A DNA stretch of 64,000 nt from Larkinella humicola (lineage in GTDB: Bacteria; Bacteroidota; Bacteroidia; Cytophagales; Spirosomataceae), in NCBI RefSeq assembly GCF_008727875.1, contig NZ_VTWS01000005.1, forward strand, positions 1 to 64,000, in the 5' to 3' direction. Under the pieces are notes generated by a model. It was not told where the DNA came from. It searched no databases and worked only from the letters and a program-made list of their open reading frames with translations. Positions 1-9,209 of the stretch are shown piece after piece. Both the position numbers and the translations under genes were made by a program. How positions within the stretch are numbered: the stretch's first letter is position 1; every line of letters begins with the position of its first letter.

Positions 1-50
1 AGCTCCGGAGGAGCGGTCTAAAAACATCTTCAGGCCGCTCCTCCGGAGCT
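1..50. repeat. Perfect 16-bp inverted repeat, terminator-like
   Basis: Bases 1-16 and 35-50 are exact reverse complements (arm AGCTCCGGAGGAGCGG) around an 18-nt loop. It lies downstream of the minus-strand SGNH hydrolase gene that ends at 113, so a transcript terminator or a bidirectional intergenic hairpin is the simplest reading. There is no clear T-tract on either side. The window begins exactly at the palindrome, so its full extent is unknown. Confidence 0.6.
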
Positions 51-112
51 ACCACTCGTTGATGCCGACTATTGCCGACAGGACAGGCCTCCGGTCTTCA
101 TTCAAACAACTG

Positions 113-1612
113 TTATTCCAACACGGCTTTGCGAATGGCTTCCCCCCAGAAAAGCCCCAGCGTAGCGGCTCCTTTGGCGTTTGGGTGCAAAAAAAACGTT
201 CCCTGCTGGCCATTTTCGTGTTGAAAATCGGTCAGGTAATGGGTTTTGAAATAATTGAACCCCTGCGTATCGCCCACGTGGACCTGTCCCGGATGGGTTT
301 TGCCATAATCCGCGACGAGTCCATCGATTTCGGGGAAGTACGTTTGCAGCCGATCCAGCCCTTCCTGAAGGTATTTCGAACGGTTGTAGGTCGTGGGACT
401 GTACCAAATCGGGTGGTGAATCACCAGCTTGCAACCCGGATTGGCTTTCAGTAAGGTGTCGGCGATGGTTTTCAGATTGGCGCGGTACGATTCCGGCGAA
501 ACCGGTGCGCCGTTGGGTCCCTGCATGGCGCTGTCATTCGTGCCGAGAACGATGGAAAACACGAGCTGACCGGTTTCTTTCCGGAAGGTTTCCGCAGCCT
601 GCGCCACTTTGGGAAACGATTTGTTGGTTGCGGGCAGAAAATCGACGGTCGTATAACCGCCCACACCCTGATTGGAAAACGTAATCTCCTGAATACCAGC
701 CTGCTGTTTCAAATACGTCGTTGCCAAAACCGGTGGCGCTTCCGTCTGACGATCTTTCAAGCCAGCCCCGGCTGTGATGCTGTTGCCGATGAAAACAATG
801 TTCAGTTTCTGTTCCGAAAAGTTGACTGGATCCGACTTCGGAAAAATCCCGGCAGCAACCCGTTTCGGGAACAGATCGGCGGGATTTAGCTTCATTCGCG
901 ACCGATCCCGTTCTTTCAGCGCGGTCGTAATGACCGGTATCCAAAGCTGCTGACCGTCCCGGTTGAGGTGCAGACCGTCGGCCAGAAACAACTCCCTGCG
1001 GCCTTTTCCGTCCTTGTCATCCGTCAGCGGAACGACGTCGATGTAGTACAAACCGTCCAGCTTTCCCGCCAGCTTTTTGATTTCCCGGTTAAACCGGTCG
1101 CCCTGTTTTCTGAATTTTTGCCGGGCCGGCGAATGCCGGTTTGACACAAAATACACTTCCGTCAACGGGTTCGATTGCCAGAGTCGGGCCAGAAACGTTT
1201 TGAAGTTTTTGACAACGGTTTCGGGAGCATCACCTCCCGCCAGATCATTCCCCCCGCAGGAAAAAACGACGCGGGCGGGGCGGTATGGCAGAAGAATCCG
1301 ATCCATACTGCGCAGCACATCGGGAATGGTGGCTCCGCCGAACCCCCGGTTGACGGGACTAAACTGGCTGAAATCTTCTTCCAGCGCTGGTCCCCAAAGC
1401 CGCCAGGTCGAACTGCCCACAAAAAATGTCGAGCCGGGGACGGGCGGATCCGTAACGGCCTTCGCTTCGTAGGCCTTAATTTCGGACTCAAAACGGGGTT
1501 CCTGGGCCAGTATCCGGGTTCCGGCCGCAACCCAAATCAGAAGAATTGGTAAAATAAAACGGATTGTGACTTCTACAGAAGCTCTTTTCTTCATTTTAAA
1601 AAACGAGATCAC
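113..1612 (-). CDS. Secreted tandem SGNH/GDSL hydrolase (probable acetylesterase)
   Basis: The 499-residue protein starts with a Sec signal peptide (hydrophobic stretch about residues 18-36, cleavage plausible after ILAQ). It carries two SGNH hydrolase domains in tandem. Domain 1 has a block-I GSST around residues 66-69, the GGNDLAGGD block around 120-128 and a DGLH (Asp-x-x-His) near 212. Domain 2 has GNSITAG near 275 and a GTND block. The family removes or transfers acyl groups on carbohydrates in the periplasm. The next gene upstream on the same strand is an MBOAT O-acyltransferase, the usual partner of SGNH proteins in exopolysaccharide acetylation (AlgI/AlgJ-type logic), though about 390 bp with a large palindrome separates them. 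Residue 7 (MKKRAS) is an alternative start. Substrate unknown. Confidence 0.85.
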   Translation of the reverse strand: MISFFKMKKRASVEVTIRFILPILLIWVAAGTRILAQEPRFESEIKAYEAKAVTDPPVPGSTFFVGSSTWRLWGPALEEDFSQFSPVNRGFGGATIPDVLRSMDRILLPYRPARVVFSCGGNDLAGGDAPETVVKNFKTFLARLWQSNPLTEVYFVSNRHSPARQKFRKQGDRFNREIKKLAGKLDGLYYIDVVPLTDDKDGKGRRELFLADGLHLNRDGQQLWIPVITTALKERDRSRMKLNPADLFPKRVAAGIFPKSDPVNFSEQKLNIVFIGNSITAGAGLKDRQTEAPPVLATTYLKQQAGIQEITFSNQGVGGYTTVDFLPATNKSFPKVAQAAETFRKETGQLVFSIVLGTNDSAMQGPNGAPVSPESYRANLKTIADTLLKANPGCKLVIHHPIWYSPTTYNRSKYLQEGLDRLQTYFPEIDGLVADYGKTHPGQVHVGDTQGFNYFKTHYLTDFQHENGQQGTFFLHPNAKGAATLGLFWGEAIRKAVLE

Positions 1613-1739
1613 ACGCGTGGTTTTTGATCGGATTCGCGCTGCGTATAGAAGCTAAAACGGGACGGTTTTTACTTGATAAGGCGTGAATTATGGAATGTCC
1701 ATTCCCAAATCGATTCTCTTGACCAGCCAAGCCTTCTAT

Positions 1740-1911
1740 CCCGTAGGGATTCAACAGCGTAGCGTCGGTAGAAAAGGATGATTCATTATTCCCCGCGTGC
1801 CGTGAGGTACGCGACTGTCGGATTCTTGTGAATGATTGCGTACCTATCGGCACGCGGGACCTTGTCGACATTCTTGGGCTACCGACGCTGCGCCGTTGAG
1901 CCCCTGACGGG
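1740..1911. repeat. Long imperfect palindrome (possible MITE/REP-like dispersed element)
   Basis: Most of the 390-bp gap between the SGNH and MBOAT genes is one nested inverted repeat. The inner arms pair CCGCGTGCCG...GGTACGC with GCGTACC...CGGCACGCGG. The outer arms pair the CAGCGTAGCGTCGGTAG stretch with CTACCGACGCTGCGCCGTTG, and the ends show a CCCGTnAGGG-type match. The right end runs into an A-rich tract. No ORF of note is inside. The structure resembles short non-coding palindromic elements dispersed in Bacteroidota genomes; copy number cannot be judged from one window. Confidence 0.55.
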
Positions 1912-2005
1912 GCAAAAAAACGGTTCGACCAAGCTAGTCTTTACTAAATACGGGTTTCCAACCCTGTTTTCCAATCTAATTTCCGGACTTAAACCGCTAA
2001 ACGAT

Positions 2006-3505
2006 TTAAAACTGAAAATAAATAAACTGATTCGAGGTGAAGACGCCGAAGAGGTACGACAGAAAGCAGATCAGCGGAAACAGCACGAAAAACAGGGCGG
2101 TGTTGCGCGTTGGAATCGTCAGGTACAACTTCTCTTTTACGAATAAAACCGCCACCAGCAACACGCAAAACCACAATTCGGTCGAATTGAAAGGAGTGCT
2201 AAGGGGCCCGTCGAAGGGCGAAAAGACGATTTTGCCGAGAATGTGAAAGGCATTGCCAACGGGCGCTTTGTGATTCCGGAAAAACACCCACGTCAGCATC
2301 ACCAGCACGAAGGTTAGCACGGTTTGCAGCAGTTGGTAGGCTTTGTTCTCTTCCGGCAGTTTGATTCCAAACTGATGAAATGCCTTGTCGCGCCAGCCCG
2401 CCATGAGCTGGTAAGCGCCGTGCAAGCCGCCCCAGATGACGTAATTCCAGCTCGCGCCGTGCCATAATCCACTGACTAAGAAGACAATAAACACATTCAA
2501 ATACCGCCGTGACGGACTGACCCGGTTTCCGCCCAGTGGAATGTAGAGGTAATCGCGGAACCAGGTGGAAAGCGAAATGTGCCAGCGTCGCCAGAATTCG
2601 GTGATGGAACGCGAAAAATACGGCGCCTTGAAGTTGTCCATCAGTGTAAACCCCATCGTCCGGGCCGCCCCGATGGCAATGTCGGAATAACCCGAAAAAT
2701 CGCAGTAAATCTGGATCGTGAAGGCCAGCGTTCCCACCAGCAGCGTCAGGCCGTTTTGCTGCGTGGGGTGGTTGTAGGCATGGCTGACAATCTCCGCCAT
2801 GCGGTCGGCAATGACCACTTTCTTGAAAAAACCGAAGGCCATTTGCATCAACCCGGCTTTCAGATTCTCGAAACTGAAATGAAAATGGGTATGAAACTGG
2901 TGCAAAACGTTCTGCGGACGCTCGATGGGACCGGCTACCAGTTGCGGATAAAACATCACATAGAGCGCATAAATGCCGAAATGATGCTCGGCTTTCTGAT
3001 TGCCCCGATACACCTCGATGGTGTAGCTCATGGCCTGAAAGGTGTGAAACGACAGACCAATGGGCAGTATCGAATCAACAATGCTGAACGAGGTGGTGTT
3101 GGGCTGGCCAAACAGCGTCAGCACTTTGTTGAGCAGACCGATGGCTTTCTGGTTGACAAGCTGGGCCGGACCATCAAGATTTGCCTGGTCGAGCAGCCAG
3201 ACGAGGCTGTCGGTGAAAAATCCAAAATACTTGAAGAACGCCAGAATGCCGATGTTCGAAATCAGGCTGACAATCAGCAGCCATTTTCGGCCCGAACCGG
3301 GTTTGGTGCGCTCCAGCCAGATCCCGGCGTAATAGTCGATTACGATGGTCAGAAACAGGATCAGGATGTAAGCCGGCTTGAAGACCATGTAGAAGTAACA
3401 ACTGGCCAACAACAGCAACACCCACCGCCCGCGCCACGGCAGACTGTAATACGCCAGGGTTACGACGATGAAAAACAATAAAAACTGGAGCGAATTAAAT
3501 AGCAT
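2006..3505 (-). CDS. MBOAT family membrane O-acyltransferase (AlgI/DltB-like)
   Basis: A 499-residue polytopic protein with the MBOAT hallmarks: the FWRRWHISLS segment near residues 304-313, then YIPLGGNR, and LVSGLWHGASWNY with the presumed catalytic His near 349. The N-terminus (MLFNSLQFLLFF) and overall length are typical of AlgI-like proteins, which move acyl groups across the inner membrane to acetylate exported polysaccharides. The neighbouring tandem SGNH hydrolase downstream would act on the periplasmic side. The gene sits beside a glycosyltransferase cluster, so the acceptor is probably a cell-surface glycan; this is inference. High confidence in family, low in substrate. Confidence 0.92.
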   Translation of the reverse strand: MLFNSLQFLLFFIVVTLAYYSLPWRGRWVLLLLASCYFYMVFKPAYILILFLTIVIDYYAGIWLERTKPGSGRKWLLIVSLISNIGILAFFKYFGFFTDSLVWLLDQANLDGPAQLVNQKAIGLLNKVLTLFGQPNTTSFSIVDSILPIGLSFHTFQAMSYTIEVYRGNQKAEHHFGIYALYVMFYPQLVAGPIERPQNVLHQFHTHFHFSFENLKAGLMQMAFGFFKKVVIADRMAEIVSHAYNHPTQQNGLTLLVGTLAFTIQIYCDFSGYSDIAIGAARTMGFTLMDNFKAPYFSRSITEFWRRWHISLSTWFRDYLYIPLGGNRVSPSRRYLNVFIVFLVSGLWHGASWNYVIWGGLHGAYQLMAGWRDKAFHQFGIKLPEENKAYQLLQTVLTFVLVMLTWVFFRNHKAPVGNAFHILGKIVFSPFDGPLSTPFNSTELWFCVLLVAVLFVKEKLYLTIPTRNTALFFVLFPLICFLSYLFGVFTSNQFIYFQF

Positions 3506-3512
3506 TCCTACT

Positions 3513-3627
3513 TGAGTTAAGAGTTAAGAGTGATGAGTTAAGAGTGATGGGTTAAGAAGAAGCAGACGCATTTAATTCTTAACTCACAACTCTTAACTCA
3601 TCACTCTTAACTCTTCATTCTTAACTA
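3513..3627. repeat. Word palindrome of GAGTTAAGAGTGAT repeats between genes
   Basis: The left half repeats AGTTAAGAGT(GATG) about three times and the right half repeats ACTCTTAACTCATC in reverse complement, making a long stem with a GC-poor loop around 3560-3575. It fills the whole gap between the MBOAT gene and the glycosyltransferase gene and contains the latter's stop codon at its end. It is probably a transcription-termination or mRNA-processing structure. It belongs to the same architectural class as the palindromes at 19949, 20938, 31779, 56792, 58683 and 60301, which use different words. Confidence 0.6.
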
Positions 3628-4572
3628 GTTCTGGCGTTCTTTTTTTCGGATGGTTTCCCGGACGATGTAGAGCGGGCGGCCTTTGCTTTGGAAGAAAATC
3701 CGCAGCACGTACTCGCCGATCAGCCCCATCCCAATGAGCTGAATTCCCCCGAAGAGGATGATGGTAAACAGCAACGCCGTGAAGCCTTCCGGCACGCCCC
3801 CAAAGAAATATTTCTTGATGAGCGTCTGAATAAAATACAAAAAAGCAATCCCGATGGAAAACATGCCCAGATTGGTCAGGAACTTGATCGGGAACTCACT
3901 GAAATTAAAAATACCGTTGTAAGCCAGTTTCCGGAGCATTTTGAACGTGTACTTTGCATCACCGGCCACCCGGGCATCGCGCTCGTATTCAACCCCGATT
4001 TGTTTGAAGCCGATCCAACTGCGCATCCCGCGGATGAAGCGGCTTTCTTCGGGCATCTGGTTCAGGACGTTGGCAACCCGGCGGCTGATCAGCGAGAAAT
4101 CACCGCTATCGAGCGGAATGTCGACGTAGGAAATGGATTTCATAAACCGGTAAAACAGAAAATAGGCGGTTTTCTTGAAAGCACCCTCTTTCCGTTTCTT
4201 CCGAACGGCATAAACGACATCGTAGCCTTCCTGAAATTTGGCGTAGAATTCGTCCAGCAACTCCGGCGGGTCCTGGAGGTCGCCGTCGATGATGAACAGG
4301 GCTTCGGAGCCTTTCGCGGCTGCCATCCCGGCCGTCAGCGCAATCTGGTGGCCGTAGTTGCGGGCCAGAAAAACGCAGTGATACCGGTCGTCGGTCAGCG
4401 CCAGTTGCTGCATCAAAACGGCCGTATTGTCGCGGCTGCCGTCGTCGATCAGGACGACTTCGATGGCCAGCGGTGAACGATCCATCAAGGCATTTAGCCG
4501 GGTAACGAGGTGTGGAAACGATTCCCGTTCGTTGTATAGTGGAGCGACTATGGAAATCTGTGGATCAGACAA
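3625..4572 (-). CDS. Family 2 glycosyltransferase, DPM1/GtrB-like, with C-terminal TM helices
   Basis: A 315-residue protein with a GT-A domain in the first 220 residues: SIVAPLYNE at the start, the nucleotide-binding VVLIDDGSRDNT around 40-51, and the metal-binding DGDLQDPPE near 95-104. Two hydrophobic helices follow at about 230-255 and 270-295. This is the layout of polyprenyl-phosphate glycosyltransferases (DPM1, GtrB/ArnC-like) that load undecaprenyl phosphate with a sugar at the inner membrane. The lipid-linked sugar is normally used by a polytopic transferase, and the protein encoded just upstream is a candidate. The specific sugar cannot be read from sequence. Confidence 0.88.
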   Translation of the reverse strand: MSDPQISIVAPLYNERESFPHLVTRLNALMDRSPLAIEVVLIDDGSRDNTAVLMQQLALTDDRYHCVFLARNYGHQIALTAGMAAAKGSEALFIIDGDLQDPPELLDEFYAKFQEGYDVVYAVRKKRKEGAFKKTAYFLFYRFMKSISYVDIPLDSGDFSLISRRVANVLNQMPEESRFIRGMRSWIGFKQIGVEYERDARVAGDAKYTFKMLRKLAYNGIFNFSEFPIKFLTNLGMFSIGIAFLYFIQTLIKKYFFGGVPEGFTALLFTIILFGGIQLIGMGLIGEYVLRIFFQSKGRPLYIVRETIRKKERQN

Positions 4573-4621
4573 AGTGTATAGCAGTTAATTGGGACGCACA
4601 AAATTACATTATTGTCAGTAC

Positions 4622-6391
4622 TTACCGAACGTTTATGAATTGATTCGAAAAACGGATGTCGGCTCCCTCGCCCGAAACAATCAGGATGCCAAGCTGATAG
4701 GCCCCCGGATGCAGAAACGATTTAAACACCTGCGCACTGACATTGGGCAACCGGCGTCTGAGGTAATATTGCCGGGGGAAAAACAGGTTTTCGGCCGGAA
4801 AAAGATAGGTATGGCGATCGGATTTAACCACGATACAGGCCTCGCTGATCCCCGCAGGCAGCGGCCAGTTCTGGGTCACCACCCGAAATTCACCCGCCGA
4901 TTCCTCCACCAGCAGGTGCAGGGCGGAGTCGGCGGGAGGTGCCGGTTTCAGTAGCGTCGCTTCATAGGGCGCGTAGAACGCGTTTTCGGGATAGGTGTAA
5001 AACCCCTTTTCAACGGCGGTGTGCATCCATTCTTCGCTGGCAGCCGCATACGGCGAACCAATCATGGCCCCGAAACCAAGATCGTTGTGTTTCTGGTTGA
5101 AAGCCGATGTCTGCCGCATGAGCGTCTGAGCACCCAGAAACGGCAGATGGTTGAAGTACATCACGCCCCAGACGACCCACCCCAGAACCAGACCACCCAC
5201 CATCCATCGCTTCCGGTGCTCCGGACTCCGAAGCTCGCTCAAGCGGTTCAGGTAGAGCACACTGACGAAGAGCGCCGGATACAGCATATAATTGCTCACG
5301 AGCATGACACTGTAGCCAAACCGGGGTCTCAGAATGGCGACCACCACCGCGTTGACCAGCAAAAAACCGTATACGCCCACGAAAAAATACCGCCGGTGAC
5401 TGAGTTCAGCATCGGCCGGTTTTTGGCTGGGTTGCCAGAGACTGGGGAGGAGCGTCGTTTTGAACAGCCGGAAAAGGAGGCCAATGAGCAGCATACCGCC
5501 CAGCGTGGGCAGCAGGCTGCGGATCAAAATATCGGTCCGCGGGAAAAAGTCGAACAAACCGCCCAGGAACGTAAAAAAACCGAAAAAGACGAGGTGGGGA
5601 TGTTGCAGGAAAAACGACAGACTGCTTTCATTGCCCTGCAAACTGGCAAAATCGTGAAAATACAGGATGATGACCACCACCGCGATCGTGATCCAAACCG
5701 CCAGCCGCACCAGGTAGTGACGCCCTTCCAGCCGCCATTGCACCAGCAAAACACCCGCTCCGGCCACCCAGCCGAACAGGCCGTTGCTCATGGAAAACGA
5801 AGCCAGAATCTGTAAAAAAAGAGCCCCGGCAAAGCGGATCGAAACGGTGGCGGACCGGCCGGGAAAAGCGAGCCAGTACAACGCCCAGAGAATCATCATG
5901 CCCACAGCCAGGTGCTGCAAAGCCGTGATGGCCCAGAAACTGGTCAGGCGATGTTGGGGTTGCAGCAGCACCAGCGCGATCGGCAGAAACGCCAGCAGGG
6001 GCAACCGCAGCGTCCGGAAGACCCGGTAAAAAACTAACAGAATGGCCAGCAAACAGCCGAAAGCCAGCAGAATCAGCCACCGGAAGTTGAGCATGCCGGT
6101 CAGGTTGTAGAAGACCAGTGTGGTTAGTTTGGCAAACAGGATGCGGTGTTCGTTGTTTGGAGCCAGCAACCAGTGGAATTTTTCGGAGAAGGAATCGGCT
6201 TCGGTATAATTGACCAGAAACCCCACGAACGATTCGAGGTCGTCCATCCAGGGAACGTTGTCGGTAAAGAGGAGCACCAACGTGAGAAAACTGGCAATCG
6301 GGAAAGCGACCAGGAACGGAGAAATTTTCCGAAGCGGTTCTGAAATCTGAATCATAGCGAGCGGGCGACTGGATACGGCAACGGTTGGCAT
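4622..6391 (-). CDS. Polytopic membrane protein, candidate GT-C-like glycosyltransferase
   Basis: A 589-residue protein with about ten or eleven hydrophobic segments from residue 25 to about 430, followed by a soluble C-terminal domain of about 150 residues. An acidic pair after the first helix (MDDLES) matches the pattern of GT-C type transferases, which keep catalytic Asp/Glu in the first periplasmic loop. I do not recognise a named family. It lies between two GtrB-like glycosyltransferases on the same strand, so use of lipid-linked sugars is a reasonable inference. The start may be the internal ATG at 6355 (MIQISEPL), directly before the first helix. Confidence 0.65.
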   Translation of the reverse strand: MPTVAVSSRPLAMIQISEPLRKISPFLVAFPIASFLTLVLLFTDNVPWMDDLESFVGFLVNYTEADSFSEKFHWLLAPNNEHRILFAKLTTLVFYNLTGMLNFRWLILLAFGCLLAILLVFYRVFRTLRLPLLAFLPIALVLLQPQHRLTSFWAITALQHLAVGMMILWALYWLAFPGRSATVSIRFAGALFLQILASFSMSNGLFGWVAGAGVLLVQWRLEGRHYLVRLAVWITIAVVVIILYFHDFASLQGNESSLSFFLQHPHLVFFGFFTFLGGLFDFFPRTDILIRSLLPTLGGMLLIGLLFRLFKTTLLPSLWQPSQKPADAELSHRRYFFVGVYGFLLVNAVVVAILRPRFGYSVMLVSNYMLYPALFVSVLYLNRLSELRSPEHRKRWMVGGLVLGWVVWGVMYFNHLPFLGAQTLMRQTSAFNQKHNDLGFGAMIGSPYAAASEEWMHTAVEKGFYTYPENAFYAPYEATLLKPAPPADSALHLLVEESAGEFRVVTQNWPLPAGISEACIVVKSDRHTYLFPAENLFFPRQYYLRRRLPNVSAQVFKSFLHPGAYQLGILIVSGEGADIRFSNQFINVR

Positions 6392-6447
6392 TCAATGTAC
6401 ATACTTCCCCGGAATGGCATCAGGCCTGTAAAGTGCGGTTTTTCAGG

Positions 6448-7416
6448 TCAATAGACCTTTTCGATCTGCTCTACAAAATCCCCGTATTGTTTGGCCGGAA
6501 TGAAGTGCGACTGCGTTCGGTAGGTCAGCACGATAAACACCAGCAACAGGGAGATCAGGAAAGCCTGTAGAATAACAATGAACAATGAAAAAACAATGTA
6601 AATAGCGCCCTGCGAGATGATCAACTGATCCGTCACCCGCAACAGGATAACCACCGTGATGACCACCGTCGAAACAGCCGCCGTGATGACGCAGAAGAGC
6701 AGAATACGCACGGCTGTGGCTTCCATCAGCACCGAAATGGCACTCAGACCGTGCAGAATCAGCGACACAAAATTCATCTTCGACGTGCCGGCCAGCCGCG
6801 CCCCCCGTTCGGCCGGAACCGACTGGTAGGGCAATCGCGAGCGAATTACACCACCGGGGTAGTTGTTCCAGATGTCGGAAACGTGCGCCAGTTTTCGCAG
6901 CAGGTTGGGCGGAATCACACTGAAATTACCAAAGGTAATGGCTTTCCCCGTCAGCAGCTTGAAAACGGATTTATAAATTAAATAAAAGGTTCGGAACAGG
7001 CGGCTTTCCCGGCGTTTGGTGCGATGGGCGAAAATGATCTGTCCGGGCTTTTGGGCCGAAGCCTCCAGCAGCCGGGCAATGTCTTCGGGTTGATCCTCGC
7101 CGTCCGAATCCATCACGATGGTGGTGTGGGTTTCCGGCTGATCGGCCAGGTACGAAAGACCGAGCGCAATCGCTTTCTGATGACCCACGTTCCGCCAGAG
7201 CCGCATGATCGACAGGCTGTAGCCTGTATCGGCTGGCAACGATGCGTAGTTGGTAACGGAGCAATCGTCCACAATCAGGAAATGAAACCGTTTCCGGAGA
7301 GCGGGGGCGACGGTTTTCGTCATTTTCTCCAGAAGCAGGCTTAAGGCTTCCCAGTCGTTAAACAAAGGAATAACAATGTATACTCTGTCGTTGGGGGCAG
7401 TGGGTATGTCGGTCAA
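6448..7416 (-). CDS. Family 2 glycosyltransferase, GtrB-like, with two C-terminal TM helices
   Basis: A 322-residue protein related in layout to the enzyme at 3625-4572: VYIVIPLFND at residues 12-21, LIVDDCSV near 48, and MDSDGEDQPED as the metal-binding region near 98-108, then two TM helices (about 235-265 and 270-300). The family transfers a sugar to polyprenyl phosphate or to membrane-linked acceptors. Divergence from the first GT suggests a different sugar or acceptor. It stands 56 bp upstream of the polytopic protein gene and is probably co-transcribed with it. Confidence 0.85.
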   Translation of the reverse strand: MTDIPTAPNDRVYIVIPLFNDWEALSLLLEKMTKTVAPALRKRFHFLIVDDCSVTNYASLPADTGYSLSIMRLWRNVGHQKAIALGLSYLADQPETHTTIVMDSDGEDQPEDIARLLEASAQKPGQIIFAHRTKRRESRLFRTFYLIYKSVFKLLTGKAITFGNFSVIPPNLLRKLAHVSDIWNNYPGGVIRSRLPYQSVPAERGARLAGTSKMNFVSLILHGLSAISVLMEATAVRILLFCVITAAVSTVVITVVILLRVTDQLIISQGAIYIVFSLFIVILQAFLISLLLVFIVLTYRTQSHFIPAKQYGDFVEQIEKVY

Positions 7417-7496
7417 CGTACGATCGATTTATATAAAGAACGGTGCCACAAAAATAGAACATATCCCAGACTTGTGACAGCCCGGGCTTTACACTC

Positions 7497-8924
7497 TTAT
7501 TCAATGGTTGCGGGCCCCAGCTTCACCCCTTTTTTGTGGTAATATCCCGCCCAGCAGCGGTTCCACAGATGGTAGGGATCGGAACTGAAATCACCCAGCA
7601 CCAGCGAAACCGGGCTAACCGGCAACGGACTCAACTGAACGGTATCGCTCTTGCTGCTCGCCATCAGCGCATACCGCTGCTCCACAGCATCGTGGTATTG
7701 TTTGGCCCGGCCGGAGCGCAAATCACTGACAGTCAGCCGAAAATTTACATTATGGTACGTTAAGAAAAGCAGCGAAATGGCTACCACCACCACCACCGTC
7801 CAGCGGTAACTGGTCAGAAACGACAGAACGCCGACATTCTGCCGGAAGACCCGTACCCAAATCGTCAGGTTATAAAACCACCCCAGTGTCAGAATCAGGT
7901 TCACGGCGTTGAGCAAACGGGGCACCGGCTGGACACCAACCGCCCAAAAATGCAACAACGTCAGGATAAACAGCAGCCCGACATACGGCAGAATGGCCAG
8001 ACCCGCATGCACCTCAAAGTAACGACGGGTGGGATTCCGGGTATCGGTCAACTGGTAGGCAACGGGCAGAAAAAGCAACGACAGGGGCAATAATGGCGTT
8101 TTCGTAAATTGTTTCGGAAAATACTGCACGCAGTATTTCAGCGTCTCGGTAACGGAAAACAGCACATCCTGGCTGCGTTCATTACCACCCATCCGTACGG
8201 CATTGCCGGGTGCCTGAATCAGGATGTAACAGCAGATGGCGGCAATGCCAAACAAAATGAGCTGAGAAACCGGGAGTTTTTTTCGATAAATCAGCAGGCC
8301 CATCAGAACGGTTCCCAGCAACGCCATGGCCATAATCATGCTGGTTTCGCTGGACCCAATGATCACCGCGACCAGCAACGCTTCCAGGAACAGAAAACGG
8401 CCGTTCATTCGGAATTGAATCCGGTCGTGGGCAATCAAAACCGCAAGTAAAAACAGGAAACCAACACAGGCGACGGAATAACAGGCCAGACCGGGATACC
8501 AGTAAAAAAATTCCGGGATCGACACGAGTTGGGAAATGAACAGAAAACAACCCGCCGAGGCTGCGACGATCTGCTCCGTCAACGTCAGCAACGGCCGGGC
8601 CAGTTCATGAATAACCGCGTAAAAACCCAGCCACAGCAGGATCAGGAGCAGAATCGGAAACACGGCATAGGCCCCATACCACTCCCAAACCAGCGGCCCG
8701 GTGTGGACCATCAGGTTGTGAAAATAGCGCCCCGTCCAGCCATCGTAGTAAAACTTCTGCGCCTGCCAGACCCCGAATTGCCGGGCCGTATCGGCAAAAC
8801 AGTAGTCGTCCACCAGCGAGGGCTGGTTGTAAAAAGCCAAGGCAATGAGTGGAATGGCAACCAGGGACAGGCAGCCGAGAATCAGAAAGAAAACGAACTT
8901 GTTGGGTGTAATGAATGGATTCAT
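7497..8924 (-). CDS. Polytopic membrane protein of a DUF6056-like family, paralog A
   Basis: Starting at the ATG at 8924 (MNPFITPNKF), the product is 475 residues with about ten hydrophobic helices and the landmark SLVDDYCFADTARQFGVW...YYDGWTGRYFHN after the first helix. The open frame extends to 9065, but the extra N-terminus is not conserved in the neighbouring paralog, whose MNRIISPNKY aligns exactly with this start. The conserved acidic DD after helix 1 and the aromatic loop resemble GT-C-type glycosyltransferases, but no biochemical role can be assigned. The tandem neighbour at 9210-10681 is a degenerate copy. Confidence 0.7.
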   Translation of the reverse strand: MNPFITPNKFVFFLILGCLSLVAIPLIALAFYNQPSLVDDYCFADTARQFGVWQAQKFYYDGWTGRYFHNLMVHTGPLVWEWYGAYAVFPILLLILLWLGFYAVIHELARPLLTLTEQIVAASAGCFLFISQLVSIPEFFYWYPGLACYSVACVGFLFLLAVLIAHDRIQFRMNGRFLFLEALLVAVIIGSSETSMIMAMALLGTVLMGLLIYRKKLPVSQLILFGIAAICCYILIQAPGNAVRMGGNERSQDVLFSVTETLKYCVQYFPKQFTKTPLLPLSLLFLPVAYQLTDTRNPTRRYFEVHAGLAILPYVGLLFILTLLHFWAVGVQPVPRLLNAVNLILTLGWFYNLTIWVRVFRQNVGVLSFLTSYRWTVVVVVAISLLFLTYHNVNFRLTVSDLRSGRAKQYHDAVEQRYALMASSKSDTVQLSPLPVSPVSLVLGDFSSDPYHLWNRCWAGYYHKKGVKLGPATIE

Positions 8925-9209
8925 TAGTGACAGATTAATCACACGAAACACGTGTTGTAGCTCGCAACGCTTTGTTAGTGAATAGATTACCGTTCGCCTT
9001 ACCCCATTCTGTACCATTGCCGGACAACCTGCTGTCGTCACAACAAATAGCCAGCGCACCAGCATCAGCCGGGCACAGCGAGTGTATTAAAAAGGGCATA
9101 TTCCTATTTAATACTCAGAAATTGGCAAATAAAGAGAGTAAAGATAATGAACGCACCCAATCCTACCCAATCTTTGGGCTGGTCTGTTGAAGCGATTCAG
9201 GAAGAGACC

